Shown here piece by piece: positions 6,635-14,916 of a stretch of 16,643 nt of DNA. The position numbers were made by a program, and so were the translations under genes. The notes under the pieces were generated by a model, which had not been told where the DNA came from, did not search any database, and worked only from the letters and a program-made list of their open reading frames with translations. How positions within the stretch are numbered: position 1 is the stretch's first letter; every line of letters starts with the position of its first letter. This DNA comes from JAKPKF01 sp964579365 (lineage in GTDB: Bacteria > Patescibacteriota > Dojkabacteria > SC72), in contig CAZOFW010000013.1 in assembly GCA_964579365.1 (NCBI GenBank), forward strand, positions 1 to 16,643, in the 5' to 3' direction.

Positions 6635-6954
6635 CCCAAATGTTTGTTAATGGCCTCCTGAAAGGACTCTTTTGGTTGTAAACCAATCATAGTCTCTACA
6701 ACCTCACCACCCTTGAAAAGAAATACTGCTGGTATACTCATAATCCCATACTTCTGTGCTAAAGCTCCCTCCTCATCTACATTCACCTTACAAACCTTAA
6801 CCTTCTCTCCCATCTCCTCCTCTAACTCCTCAAGTATTGGTCCCAACATCCTACATGGACTACACCATGGAGCCCAGAAATCTACAAGAACTAAACCCTC
6901 GGACTTAAGAACCTCATTTTCAAAATTCTCTCCTGTTGTATGTACTACTGACAT
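6631..6954 (-). CDS. trxA: Thioredoxin
   Basis: This is a 107-residue, single-domain thioredoxin of normal family length. It has the active site WCSPC (30-34), the buried Asp D25 in LVDFWAPW, and cis-Pro P75 in SIPAVFLF. It reduces disulfides in cytosolic proteins, with electrons normally from thioredoxin reductase, which is not in this window. WCSPC instead of WCGPC occurs in some thioredoxins and may shift the redox potential slightly. No signal peptide is present. The gene converges on the diguanylate cyclase with a 4-base stop-codon overlap and diverges from tsaC-tsaE across 70 bases. Confidence 0.95.
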   Translation of the reverse strand: MSVVHTTGENFENEVLKSEGLVLVDFWAPWCSPCRMLGPILEELEEEMGEKVKVCKVNVDEEGALAQKYGIMSIPAVFLFKGGEVVETMIGLQPKESFQEAINKHLG

Positions 6955-6983
6955 AATATATCTTCTGACAATTTAAAAGTATT

Positions 6984-7009
6984 GGAATATGGGCATTTTG
7001 GCATATTCC
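6984..7009. repeat. Perfect 8-bp inverted repeat between trxA and tsaC-tsaE
   Basis: GGAATATG (6984-6991) and CATATTCC (7002-7009) form a perfect inverted repeat around a 10-base centre, 3 bases before the TATAAT box of the tsaC-tsaE promoter and 29 bases from the thioredoxin ATG. It covers the place where a -35 box would be expected. This fits an operator for a dimeric regulator, or a hairpin. Which one cannot be told. Confidence 0.5.
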
Positions 7010-7012
7010 TAG

Positions 7013-7018
7013 TATAAT
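7013..7018 (+). promoter_or_regulatory. -10 box of the tsaC-tsaE/tsaD unit
   Basis: A consensus TATAAT ends 6 bases before the ATG at 7025, so the predicted start site falls on or beside the start codon (leaderless transcript). No good -35 box is found at 16-18 bases. The inverted repeat 6984-7009 occupies that place. Confidence 0.6.
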
Positions 7019-7024
7019 TATACC

Positions 7025-8104
7025 ATGCTAAAAATAGATATCTACAAAAACAAAGAAGAAGCAATACTAAAAGCCATTGAAACACTAAAAAATGGTGGAT
7101 TAATCATATACCCAACTGAAACATGCTACGGCCTAGGAGGAGATGCAACTAACCCCAAAGCACTAGCTAAACTACTAGCATACAAAAAATACAGAGGCTC
7201 CAAACCCATATCCATAGCCGTAAGTGACAAACAAATGGCAAATGAATATGTAGAACTAAATGAAATGGCAAACAACCTCTACGACAACTACCTACCAGGA
7301 CCCCTTACAGTCATATCCATGAGCAAAGGAGCACTCCAAAGCCCAGTAGTATCCTCCCATGGTGCTGTAGGAGTAAGAATACCTGCATACACCTTTACAC
7401 AAGAACTAATATCCAAATATGGTAAACCAATTACAGCAACATCTGCAAACGTCTCCTACAGATCTACACCATACAGTATTGAGAAGTTAGTAAAAGACCT
7501 TCCAAAGAAAAGCTTGGAACTAATTGACCTCTTCTTAGATGCAGGAGAACTACCAAAGAACCCTCCTTCTACAGTACTAGATACCACTATGAACGAACTC
7601 TCTGTATTAAGGCAGGGTTCAGTACAATTTGAAAATGCCCTTGTTAAGAGTAAAAAGATTCTAGAAAAAGAAACCCAAAGTACCAAAGAGACCATATCTC
7701 TTGCTAAAGAATTCTCAGACAAATATCTTAAAACAGATATCCCAGTTGTTGTAGCATTAAGTGGAGAACTAGGAGCAGGTAAGACACAATTTACAAAAGG
7801 TATTGGTGAAAGCTTAGGTGTACAGGGGGTTGTCAATTCTCCAACATACACCATAATTAATGAGTACAAGTACGACAGTAAGATACTTGCACATATGGAT
7901 ACATGGAGATTGGAAAAAGGAGAACTAGAGAAATCTGGATTAATTGAAAACCTAGAAGCTGGAAATATTGTGGTAATCGAGTGGGCAGACAAATTCTTTG
8001 AGGAGATATCTGCTCTCTGTGATAACATGGATATACCAATGTACAAGGTAGTTATTAAGTACATAACAATAGATAAAAGGAGCATAGAGATATATGAAGG
8101 ATAA
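7025..8104 (+). CDS. tsaC-tsaE: TsaC-TsaE fusion: threonylcarbamoyl-AMP synthase plus tRNA t6A ATPase
   Basis: This 359-residue protein joins two t6A enzymes that are usually separate. Residues about 1-205 are a Sua5/YciO/YrdC (TsaC) domain: YPTETCYGLGGDA (29-41), KYRGSKPISIAV (55-66), LPGPLTVI (90-97), VGVRIP (115-120) and ITATSANVS (136-144). It makes threonylcarbamoyl-AMP from Thr, bicarbonate and ATP. Residues about 215-359 are TsaE: Walker A GELGAGKT (247-254), NSPTYTIINEY (271-281), HMDTWRL (290-296) and VVIEWADK (316-323). TsaE is the ATPase that drives turnover of the transfer complex. The last 11 bases overlap tsaD, so the pathway is co-expressed. No tsaB lies in the window. Confidence 0.95.
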   Translation: MLKIDIYKNKEEAILKAIETLKNGGLIIYPTETCYGLGGDATNPKALAKLLAYKKYRGSKPISIAVSDKQMANEYVELNEMANNLYDNYLPGPLTVISMSKGALQSPVVSSHGAVGVRIPAYTFTQELISKYGKPITATSANVSYRSTPYSIEKLVKDLPKKSLELIDLFLDAGELPKNPPSTVLDTTMNELSVLRQGSVQFENALVKSKKILEKETQSTKETISLAKEFSDKYLKTDIPVVVALSGELGAGKTQFTKGIGESLGVQGVVNSPTYTIINEYKYDSKILAHMDTWRLEKGELEKSGLIENLEAGNIVVIEWADKFFEEISALCDNMDIPMYKVVIKYITIDKRSIEIYEG

Positions 8105-9155
8105 CCAACCAAACATAATTGCATTCGACACAAGCTGTGACGATACTTCTGTAGCTATTTTAAGAGGTCGTAGTATCCTCTCCAGTATTGTATCTTCTCA
8201 AGTAGAAATACATGCACAGTGGGGTGGAGTAGTTCCAGATATAGCTAGAAGAGAACATGAGAAGAATATCCCCATGGTGTATGAGGAGGCATTAAAGAAG
8301 GCTAGATTGAATATGGAGAATATAGATTATGTAGTAGCTACATATGGGCCTGGATTGGCCATAGATTTGGAAGTAGGTTTGAAATTTGCACAAGATTTGG
8401 CAATTAAATACAAGAAATCCTTCGTACCTGTAAACCATATGGAAGGACACCTCCTCTCGGGATTACTCCTTAATTCTAAAGGGGCTGGTATAGAGAATGT
8501 TGAAGAACTTTTCCCAGCATTGGGACTACTCATATCTGGTAAACACACGGAGCTAATATATTCTCCTAAGATTGGAGAGTACAAGAAGCTTGGAGAAACA
8601 CTTGACGATGCAGTAGGAGAAGCATTCGACAAGGTAGCAAGGATGTTAAACTTTGGATATCCAGGTGGACCAATTATCTGTGAACTTGCTAAGAAGGGTA
8701 AGAGTGGGAATATATCTTTTACAGTACCGATGAAGAATTCCAAAGATTTGAATTTTAGTTACTCTGGTATAAAGACAGCTGCTTTGTACAAGACAAAAGA
8801 ACTAAGGGAGAGTGGAGAAAAGGATAGTGTATGGGTTTATGATTTCTGTAGAGGATTTTTAGATAGTATTATTGAGTCTCTTGTTATTAAGCTTGAGTTA
8901 GCTATTGAACAGAATAGTGATATTAAGAGTTTGTTTGTAGGTGGTGGTGTGTTTAATAGTGAGGAGATTGTAAGAAAAATTGGAAATGTTGCAAAGAAGT
9001 ATGGATTGGAATATGTATATCCCAAGGGAGAGTACAGAGGAGATAATGCTGGTATGGTAGGTATAGCTGGGTATTACAAGATACTGAGGGGAGAATATAT
9101 TACAGAGGAAAAGAAGATAATAGAGGTCGACAGGGAACCAAGATTGAGTTTGTAA
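8094..9155 (+). CDS. tsaD: tRNA N6-adenosine threonylcarbamoyltransferase TsaD
   Basis: This 353-residue protein of normal family length transfers the threonylcarbamoyl group to A37 of ANN-reading tRNAs. Seen motifs are AFDTSCDDTSVAIL (10-23), GGVVPDIARREH (44-55), the metal pair H115 and H119 in NHMEGH, SGKHTEL in the ASKHA core, and a late GDNAGMVG Asp motif. The usual GPGLxGSLxVG loop reads GPGLAIDLEVG (85-95), a departure from well-studied bacterial TsaD. The ATG at 8094 overlaps the fusion gene by 11 bases. An AAAGGAG Shine-Dalgarno-like site lies at 8076-8082, 11 bases upstream, one of the few seen here. TsaD normally works with TsaB and TsaE. TsaE is supplied by the fusion and TsaB is not seen. 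Confidence 0.96.
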   Translation: MKDNQPNIIAFDTSCDDTSVAILRGRSILSSIVSSQVEIHAQWGGVVPDIARREHEKNIPMVYEEALKKARLNMENIDYVVATYGPGLAIDLEVGLKFAQDLAIKYKKSFVPVNHMEGHLLSGLLLNSKGAGIENVEELFPALGLLISGKHTELIYSPKIGEYKKLGETLDDAVGEAFDKVARMLNFGYPGGPIICELAKKGKSGNISFTVPMKNSKDLNFSYSGIKTAALYKTKELRESGEKDSVWVYDFCRGFLDSIIESLVIKLELAIEQNSDIKSLFVGGGVFNSEEIVRKIGNVAKKYGLEYVYPKGEYRGDNAGMVGIAGYYKILRGEYITEEKKIIEVDREPRLSL

Positions 9156-9172
9156 TGATTGGTCTATATAAT
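9144..9172 (+). promoter_or_regulatory. Promoter of the methyltransferase/histidine kinase unit
   Basis: TTGAGT (9144-9149) and a consensus TATAAT (9167-9172) are exactly 17 bases apart. The -35 lies inside the 3' end of tsaD. The predicted start near 9179 gives a leader of about 20 bases before the ATG at 9199. A second TATAAT at 9178-9183 lacks a -35 box. Confidence 0.75.
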
Positions 9173-9198
9173 GAATTTATAATATAAATCTGCCTATT

Positions 9199-10329
9199 AT
9201 GATTCAAAGCGATGAACGAAAACAGAAATATTGGTTGAAAAAAAGGGATCTCAAATTAGAAGAAGTATACAGTAGAATTGCCCCCAATATCCCCTTAGTA
9301 AATGTCTCTCTGAAAAATCTTTTCCTTAGAAAATGTGGGGAATATTTTCTTTTCTTACTCAGCAAGGAATCTGGAGTAAATATTGCTGAAAGATGGGATG
9401 AGTACGAGATTATGAGAATGTTTGGAAAAGGATTAAATCCAACATCATTAAAAACAGCGTTAAATAATATCGATTTCCTAGTAGAACATATCTCTTCAAA
9501 AGAAGACACTATCCGAGTACTAGAATATGGCCCTGGTGCTGGATGGTCTACATTAATGTTGTACAATCAGTTAAAGAAAAAGTTCCCAGAGAAGAAGATA
9601 GAACTAATAACGGTAGATATCTCTCCTCATTCCATTGTAGCTACACAAAACACGCTCGATTATTACCAAGTACCTTGGCAGACATACTTAAAGGGAGATA
9701 GTGTAAAGGATTATTCAAGAAAAGACGAAAATGTAACGATAGCGTTAGATGACTTTGTCGCTTTTACCAAGAAACAACCAGATGGTTACTTCGATGGCTT
9801 CTTTTCGAGTCACGGTACAGCATATCTCTCGGAAGATGAATATGTAGTCCTCTTGAATGATATGAAATTAAAAGGAAAGAATGGAGCTGTGTTTGTAGCA
9901 GATTCTCTTGACCCTCTTTATACTGTTAAATTAGATACCTTGCATTTACTTTTCTGTTCACTATTTCCATCATTAACAAAAAACATGAGGGAGTATGCAT
10001 ATGGAAAAGAGTTGTACAGTAATTCTAAATATTTCCCAAGGGGAGAGGTAGTTAAGAAACTAATCAAAGTGAACAATGAAGAGTCCTTACTGTTTTACAG
10101 GTGGAATCACTATCTATTATCAAGATTCAAATTCTTGTACATTGTACAAATGCTTAAATCTATGAGAATTACGACAGATGTTATAGAAGAATACCGAGAG
10201 GATGTATATCCTTCATATCTTGTTAACAAATTGATTAAGAGAGAAGAGTTGAATTGTTGGGAAGAAATTGCCAACCCTCCAAAGTGTCCCTTGTATATAT
10301 GTAACTGTGCCCTTAGATTGAAGAAATAG
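9199..10329 (+). CDS. SAM-dependent methyltransferase-like protein
   Basis: This 376-residue protein has a class I methyltransferase core: motif I VLEYGPGAGWST (107-118) for SAM, an acidic end of strand 2 in LITVDIS (D140), and a likely motif IV/V stretch in YFDGFFSSHGTAYLSEDE (about 198-215). Flanking helices (about 1-100 and 280-376) are not recognised and probably give substrate specificity. A Cys-containing end (CPLYICNCALRLKK) might bind metal, but no full motif is present. It is the first gene of a two-gene unit and stops 2 bases before the histidine kinase start, so the two products may work in one pathway, for example signal-linked methylation. The substrate (protein, lipid or small molecule) is unknown. 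Confidence 0.8.
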   Translation: MIQSDERKQKYWLKKRDLKLEEVYSRIAPNIPLVNVSLKNLFLRKCGEYFLFLLSKESGVNIAERWDEYEIMRMFGKGLNPTSLKTALNNIDFLVEHISSKEDTIRVLEYGPGAGWSTLMLYNQLKKKFPEKKIELITVDISPHSIVATQNTLDYYQVPWQTYLKGDSVKDYSRKDENVTIALDDFVAFTKKQPDGYFDGFFSSHGTAYLSEDEYVVLLNDMKLKGKNGAVFVADSLDPLYTVKLDTLHLLFCSLFPSLTKNMREYAYGKELYSNSKYFPRGEVVKKLIKVNNEESLLFYRWNHYLLSRFKFLYIVQMLKSMRITTDVIEEYREDVYPSYLVNKLIKREELNCWEEIANPPKCPLYICNCALRLKK

Positions 10330-10331
10330 AA

Positions 10332-12611
10332 ATGACAGATTTAATTGGAATTATTAATCTACTTTCAGGTATAACCCAAATAGGACTTGGTCTTTTTGTA
10401 CTGTTTTCTGATTTCAAAAACAAAGTAAAAAGATATTACTTCTTCTCTGTTTTCTTCTTAGGATTATGGTCTCTATGTATTTTCTTTTACTCTAATCCTA
10501 TCCTTTTTGATACCACTATCTGGTTGAAGATTGTATACACAGCTGCCTATTGTATGACTTTGGGACTAATTCTTTTTGCTAGGGTTTATCCAGAAGAATT
10601 AAAGAAAAAATTCAAGACATTCTTGCTACTAATTGGGTCATATATGCTGGTTATGACGATTATCATGTGGTTTACCAACCTTGTTGTTGTAGATACACAG
10701 AATATCTCAGGAGATTTTAACAGTATAGCGACAATGGGTCGATTATATTTTTTCTATGGTTTACCAGAATTCATAACTGCAATCTATATAGTTGGGTACT
10801 ACATAAGACAGGCAAAGATTTTAAAAGGTATAGAGAAAAGGCAGGTACAGTTGTATGTGGTTGGTGGAATCGTAATGCTTGTACCTGTTCTCCTTTTTGA
10901 CTTTATATTTCCTTTGGTATTTGGTGATACTAGTTTTTACAAATATGGGACAATTGGTAACTCAATATGGACCATAATTGTTGGGTATTCTATCTTAACA
11001 ACGAGATTTCTTGATACAAGGGTTTTGGTTGGTTCCTTTATTCAGATAGTTCTTAAGGCAGTCATCATACTAATCTCTTTCCTGTTGGTTATCTTTTTAG
11101 TAGTACCACTTTGGGACATAGATTTCTCATTTATTGGAGTTGTTAAACTTGCAATCGTTTCTGGCGCAATTTCTCTTATATTAGCTCAAACATTTAAGTG
11201 GGTAGATCAATTTCTCTCTGAAAAAATTGTATATACAAGGTATCATCCAATTTCAAGTCTAAAAGTTTTCCAAAGTAAAAATGCTGAGACAGTTAAGATG
11301 GAAGATATATCAGAAAATTTACTTACATTAATTTCAAACTCTTTTGACACCGATTTCGCATCGGTAGTAATTTTGGACCGCAAGGATGATGTGTTGGTGG
11401 AACAGGTAAAAGGAAGATGGGAAGCTGGAATCCAAGATATTGTTAGTACCTTAAGAGTTTGGAGGAAGTTAAATAGTAACAGAGTTTTAATATATTCGGA
11501 ATTAGTAAAGGACAAGCGTGCTGGGAAGAGAATAATAGATAGTAAAAGAGATGAGATCCTGTCCTTTATGAAGAAGTATGGTATAGAGATAATCTTCTCT
11601 TTGAAAGAAGCGGAGAAATTTAATGGTGCAGTAATTATTGGTGAAAAGTACAACCAAGATTCATATACAGTTGGAGATATTGATTTTCTTGAAAGTGTTA
11701 TGCAGAGTACCCATATGGCATTGGTGAGAGCAGCCTTGTATCAACAATTGGAATCCTTCAACAAGACACTTCAGGATAAGGTAAATGAACAGACCAAAGA
11801 ATTACAGATAAAGGTTATGGAGTTAGAAGAGGCAAGGAAGAAGGAGAGAGACATGATAGATATCATGGGACATGAACTTAGAACACCCGCTACGGTTGTA
11901 AAACTAAATGTAGAACTACTTCAGAAATATGTAGACAGTAATCCAGATGAGTTCAAGAGACATCTTGGTAGGATAAGGGATGCCATAGATACTGAGATTA
12001 AGTTAATTAATACGCTTCTGTCATCTGCTAAGTTAGAGGGAAACAAAATAGATATTAACAGTGAACAGGTAGATATCCTTCAAGAGATAGATATGTGTAT
12101 TCACGGTCATGTGAGAGATGCAAAATTGAAGAAATTGAAATTGATTAACAAAGCAAAGAAAAGAACACCATTAATATATGCAGATAAGGCAAGGATAATT
12201 GAGATACTAAATAACCTCATAGACAATGGAATTAAATATACAGAGAGGGGTAGTGTAACGGTGAAGACCGAGTATGACAAGGAGAAGGTAACGGTTTCAA
12301 TTGAGGATACAGGGCATGGAATTCCAAAGGATGAATTGTCTAAATTGGGAAAGAAATTCTACAGAGTAGACAATTACATTGAAGGAAAGAATTGGAATCC
12401 AATTGATATTGTAAGACCGGGAGGTACAGGACTGGGCTTATATGTTACCTTCAGTTTAGTAAAGTTGATGAAGGGTAAGATATGGGTAGAGAGTAAATTA
12501 GGAAAAGGTAGTAAGTTTATATTCACAGTACCTTTGTACAAAGGACAAGACACAAAGAAGAAGAGGATTGTATCTTTGAATATGTTTGAACGAATGGGAT
12601 TAAAGAAGTAA
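10332..12611 (+). CDS. Multi-pass membrane sensor histidine kinase with GAF-like domain
   Basis: Of 759 residues, about 1-290 hold roughly eight transmembrane segments, like the 7TM-type histidine kinase sensor regions. Residues about 325-470 look like a GAF domain. A coiled linker (470-508) precedes HisKA with IMGHELRTP (511-519; phospho-acceptor H514) and HATPase_c: N-box EILNNLIDNGIKYT (624-637), G1 EDTGHGIP (658-665), F-box KKFYRVD (674-680) and G2 GGTGLGLYV (697-705). All catalytic boxes are intact, so it should autophosphorylate. No response regulator lies next to it, so the partner is elsewhere. It follows the methyltransferase by 2 bases, and its last 12 bases overlap the convergent enolase gene. 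The signal sensed is unknown. Confidence 0.93.
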   Translation: MTDLIGIINLLSGITQIGLGLFVLFSDFKNKVKRYYFFSVFFLGLWSLCIFFYSNPILFDTTIWLKIVYTAAYCMTLGLILFARVYPEELKKKFKTFLLLIGSYMLVMTIIMWFTNLVVVDTQNISGDFNSIATMGRLYFFYGLPEFITAIYIVGYYIRQAKILKGIEKRQVQLYVVGGIVMLVPVLLFDFIFPLVFGDTSFYKYGTIGNSIWTIIVGYSILTTRFLDTRVLVGSFIQIVLKAVIILISFLLVIFLVVPLWDIDFSFIGVVKLAIVSGAISLILAQTFKWVDQFLSEKIVYTRYHPISSLKVFQSKNAETVKMEDISENLLTLISNSFDTDFASVVILDRKDDVLVEQVKGRWEAGIQDIVSTLRVWRKLNSNRVLIYSELVKDKRAGKRIIDSKRDEILSFMKKYGIEIIFSLKEAEKFNGAVIIGEKYNQDSYTVGDIDFLESVMQSTHMALVRAALYQQLESFNKTLQDKVNEQTKELQIKVMELEEARKKERDMIDIMGHELRTPATVVKLNVELLQKYVDSNPDEFKRHLGRIRDAIDTEIKLINTLLSSAKLEGNKIDINSEQVDILQEIDMCIHGHVRDAKLKKLKLINKAKKRTPLIYADKARIIEILNNLIDNGIKYTERGSVTVKTEYDKEKVTVSIEDTGHGIPKDELSKLGKKFYRVDNYIEGKNWNPIDIVRPGGTGLGLYVTFSLVKLMKGKIWVESKLGKGSKFIFTVPLYKGQDTKKKRIVSLNMFERMGLKK

Positions 12612-13862
12612 CTTCTTTTCTATCTCTAAGAGTCTGTTGTATTTCACCAATCTTTCTCCTCTTGTAGGACCTCCAAATTTACACTGTGTAGCAGGAGTAC
12701 CTACAACTAAGTCAGCTATGAATGAATCATTTGTCTCTCCACTTCTGTGTGAGATCATGGCAGTCATATTATTCTCTACTGTAAGTCGTATGGCATTTAG
12801 AGTCTCCGTAACACTTCCAATTTGGTTTAATTTTATCAATACACTATTCATTGCTTTCTCCTCAATTCCTTTCTGTATCCTCTGAGTGTTTGTTGTTAAA
12901 AGATCATCTCCAACTATGTGGTATTCCTCTCCTAACTCTTTAGTAACATTACTCCAACTACTCCAGTCATCTTCTATGAGGGGATCTTCGATGGAGATTA
13001 ATGGATAGCTACTGTAAAGCTCTTTTTGGAATTGTATCCATCCTTCTGTATCGTATTCCTTTTTCTCTTTCTTAAGGATATATTTCTGTTTAGTTTTGTC
13101 ATATATCTCAGAGGCTGCAACATCTAGTGCCATACTGAAATCTTCTCCTGGGATATATCCACTCTCCTGTATCCCTTGGAGTATGATATCTAGAGCTTCT
13201 TTGTTACCCTTTATCTCTGCTGGTGCAAATGCTCCTTCAAAACCTACATTTGTAGAATATCTTTTCTGTTTAAGTATGTCCCTTATACCTTGGAATACCT
13301 TAATACTTTGTCTAAAACCATTCTCAAATGTTTTAAACTTTTCCATATTTGGTACTATCATGAATTCCTGTATGTCTGTAGCCCAATCTCCATGTTTACC
13401 ACCTTCCATCACTAGCACAAGTGGAGTAGGCATAGCAAAGGTTTTAGGATTGTAATTCTCTTTGGAATATATCATGGAGATATATTCGTAGAGTTCTAAT
13501 CCCAAGGAATTTGCTGTAGCTCTACAGAATGCCATGGAGCATGAGAGGATACTGTTCCCTCCTAGCTTACTTTTCTGTTCTGTACCGTCTAGAGAGATTA
13601 AGTGGTTGTCGAATTCTTCTTGGCTTGTAAATTCTTTTTCAATGATTGAATCTTTAATTTTTGTATTTATGATATTTACAGCCTCTGTTACTCCTAGTCC
13701 GTCTTGGTCTCTGAGTTCTAGTACTTCAGTTGTTCCAGTAGATGCTCCGCTTGGTACATCTCCGACTCCTTTGTCTCCACTGAGGAGTTCAATCTCTGTA
13801 GATATTGTTGGTCTACCGTTGGAGTCTAGTATTTCTCTTGCTTGTATGTTTTTAATTTTCAT
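12600..13862 (-). CDS. eno: Enolase (divergent)
   Basis: This 420-residue protein is near the usual length and catalyses 2-phosphoglycerate to phosphoenolpyruvate in glycolysis. Conserved features are ILDSNGRPT (11-19), SGASTGTTEVLELRD (38-52), GGKHGD (154-159), QEFMIVP (165-171), metal ligands D247 (ALDVAASE), E292 (SIEDPL) and D319 (VGDDLL), the catalytic Lys K344 (LIKLNQIG), and SHRSGET (371-377). Deviations are the loop around catalytic E209, which reads VGFEGAFAP rather than VGDEGGFAP, and the C-terminal CKFGGPTRGERL in place of the usual KTG-containing loop. The essential residues remain, so activity is expected. It converges on the histidine kinase gene. No clear promoter was found in 13863-13930. 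Confidence 0.95.
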   Translation of the reverse strand: MKIKNIQAREILDSNGRPTISTEIELLSGDKGVGDVPSGASTGTTEVLELRDQDGLGVTEAVNIINTKIKDSIIEKEFTSQEEFDNHLISLDGTEQKSKLGGNSILSCSMAFCRATANSLGLELYEYISMIYSKENYNPKTFAMPTPLVLVMEGGKHGDWATDIQEFMIVPNMEKFKTFENGFRQSIKVFQGIRDILKQKRYSTNVGFEGAFAPAEIKGNKEALDIILQGIQESGYIPGEDFSMALDVAASEIYDKTKQKYILKKEKKEYDTEGWIQFQKELYSSYPLISIEDPLIEDDWSSWSNVTKELGEEYHIVGDDLLTTNTQRIQKGIEEKAMNSVLIKLNQIGSVTETLNAIRLTVENNMTAMISHRSGETNDSFIADLVVGTPATQCKFGGPTRGERLVKYNRLLEIEKKLLL

Positions 13863-13959
13863 ATTTATTTTGGTACAGGTTAGCAGGTATATTGTGCCGG
13901 ATATTTGATATTTTTACAATGTGTTGTACCTAAGAAAAAAAGGTAGTAGAGTGAAAGGA

Positions 13960-13965
13960 TATAAT
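13960..13965 (+). promoter_or_regulatory. -10 box upstream of the Thr-rich membrane protein
   Basis: A consensus TATAAT lies 15 bases before the ATG at 13981, the same kind of distance as at the other short-leader genes. No clear -35 box is present. It supports 13981 over the GTG at 13921 as start, since a start at 13921 would place the -10 inside the gene. Confidence 0.5.
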
Positions 13966-13980
13966 TTAGTGATAATAAAT

Positions 13981-14709
13981 ATGGAAGAACAAATAAATGT
14001 CGTTAGTGAGCCTACACCAATTACACAGCCACAGAAAGAAAAGAAATCGTATATTGTAGGATTATTACTGTTCTTAATTATATGTTTACTAGGGGGATTA
14101 ACATATTATGTACTAAAGGATAGAGGCATAGATTTGTTATCTAATATAACTGGTTCTAAAGATACTACTGTAGATACAGATACTACTACAACGGAGAGTA
14201 ATGATACTACCACAACAACACCGACTGAAAAGACAGGTAAATTCAAAGTAGCTTTTGGATTCCCAAGCGAAGGAACACCTGCTGTCAGATTGTGCTTCAC
14301 TAATACGGAAGAAATGTCTAAACAGTATTGTTTTTGGAGTAAGGGATCTGGAGATAAAACTAACTATTCTAATGATTTAGAAAATGGACAGAGTACTCTT
14401 CCGCTCGGAACTTATTCTGTAGACTATACTGTATATCAGGAGGAAAGTGCATATCAGATATATTCTTTAAGACAATGTGTCTATTATGCCGATGGTGGAG
14501 AGGATAATGCTGCGAATGTTGCTAAATATTGCTCTAGTATTAGAAGCTTATTTAAGAGTTATCTTGCAAAGCTTGGAGGATCAGGGAATACGCCAGATCA
14601 GTTAGTAAATTCTCCAGAGTATGGTGGTGAGTTAGTAACTTTTACGATTAAGGAAAATCAAGTAACAGATTTAGGAACAATTAGTTTATTACCATATATT
14701 ACAGATTAA
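13981..14709 (+). CDS. Membrane-anchored protein with Thr-rich linker and four-Cys outer domain
   Basis: This 242-residue protein is read from the ATG at 13981. The frame is open back to a GTG at 13921, but a TATAAT box at 13960 makes that start unlikely. A cytosolic tail of about 23 residues is followed by one transmembrane helix (about 24-45), a low-complexity Thr/Asp linker (about 60-85), and a beta-rich domain (about 88-242). Four Cys sit in two pairs, RLCFTN...QYCFW and RQCVYY...KYCSS, and could form disulfides outside the cell. No family is recognised. It is probably a surface protein on a flexible stalk. It diverges from enolase across 118 bases and is followed by the tRNA-Leu/tRNA-Val pair. 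Confidence 0.75.
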   Translation: MEEQINVVSEPTPITQPQKEKKSYIVGLLLFLIICLLGGLTYYVLKDRGIDLLSNITGSKDTTVDTDTTTTESNDTTTTTPTEKTGKFKVAFGFPSEGTPAVRLCFTNTEEMSKQYCFWSKGSGDKTNYSNDLENGQSTLPLGTYSVDYTVYQEESAYQIYSLRQCVYYADGGEDNAANVAKYCSSIRSLFKSYLAKLGGSGNTPDQLVNSPEYGGELVTFTIKENQVTDLGTISLLPYITD

Positions 14710-14777
14710 TCGTTTTCGGTAATTTGAATCTAGCACTAAAAGTATTGAACTCATTAAAGTTTGAGCAGTAATACCAA

Positions 14778-14806
14778 TTGTCTTTAGGGTATTTGTTTGG
14801 TAAAAT
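14778..14806 (+). promoter_or_regulatory. Promoter of tRNA-Leu and tRNA-Val
   Basis: TTGTCT (14778-14783) and TAAAAT (14801-14806) are exactly 17 bases apart. The predicted start near 14813 lies about 9 bases before the mature tRNA-Leu. Both tRNAs are probably co-transcribed, with only 8 bases between them. Confidence 0.7.
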
Positions 14807-14821
14807 CTTCTCTACATGTAA

Positions 14822-14908
14822 GCCGAGGTGGTGGAATTGGCAGACACGCTACCTTGAGGTGGTAGTGGGATTTATACTCCCGTGCAGGTTCAACTCCTGT
14901 CCCCGGCA
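14822..14908 (+). tRNA. tRNA-Leu(GAG)
   Basis: This is an 87-base class II tRNA with a long variable arm. The acceptor GCCGAGG pairs with CCCCGGC (14901-14907) apart from one A-C mismatch. The anticodon stem is CTACC/GGTAG with loop TTGAGGT, giving anticodon GAG. The T-arm is GCAGG/CCTGT with loop TTCAACT. The discriminator is A73. CCA is not encoded, unlike in the other two tRNAs of this window. Confidence 0.96.
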
Positions 14909-14916
14909 TATTATAT

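Noticed and set aside
7456..8743. Long open frames on the minus strand across tsaC-tsaE and tsaD
   Set aside because: They are shadows of well-supported genes and have no recognisable domain or start signals.
13872..13930. GGTACA/TGTACC inverted pair flanking the enolase upstream region
   Set aside because: Six-base arms about 47 bases apart are expected by chance in this AT-rich region.
13921..13980. GTG at 13921 as start of the Thr-rich membrane protein
   Set aside because: It would place the TATAAT box (13960-13965) inside the gene and add a tail before an ATG that has the usual short leader.
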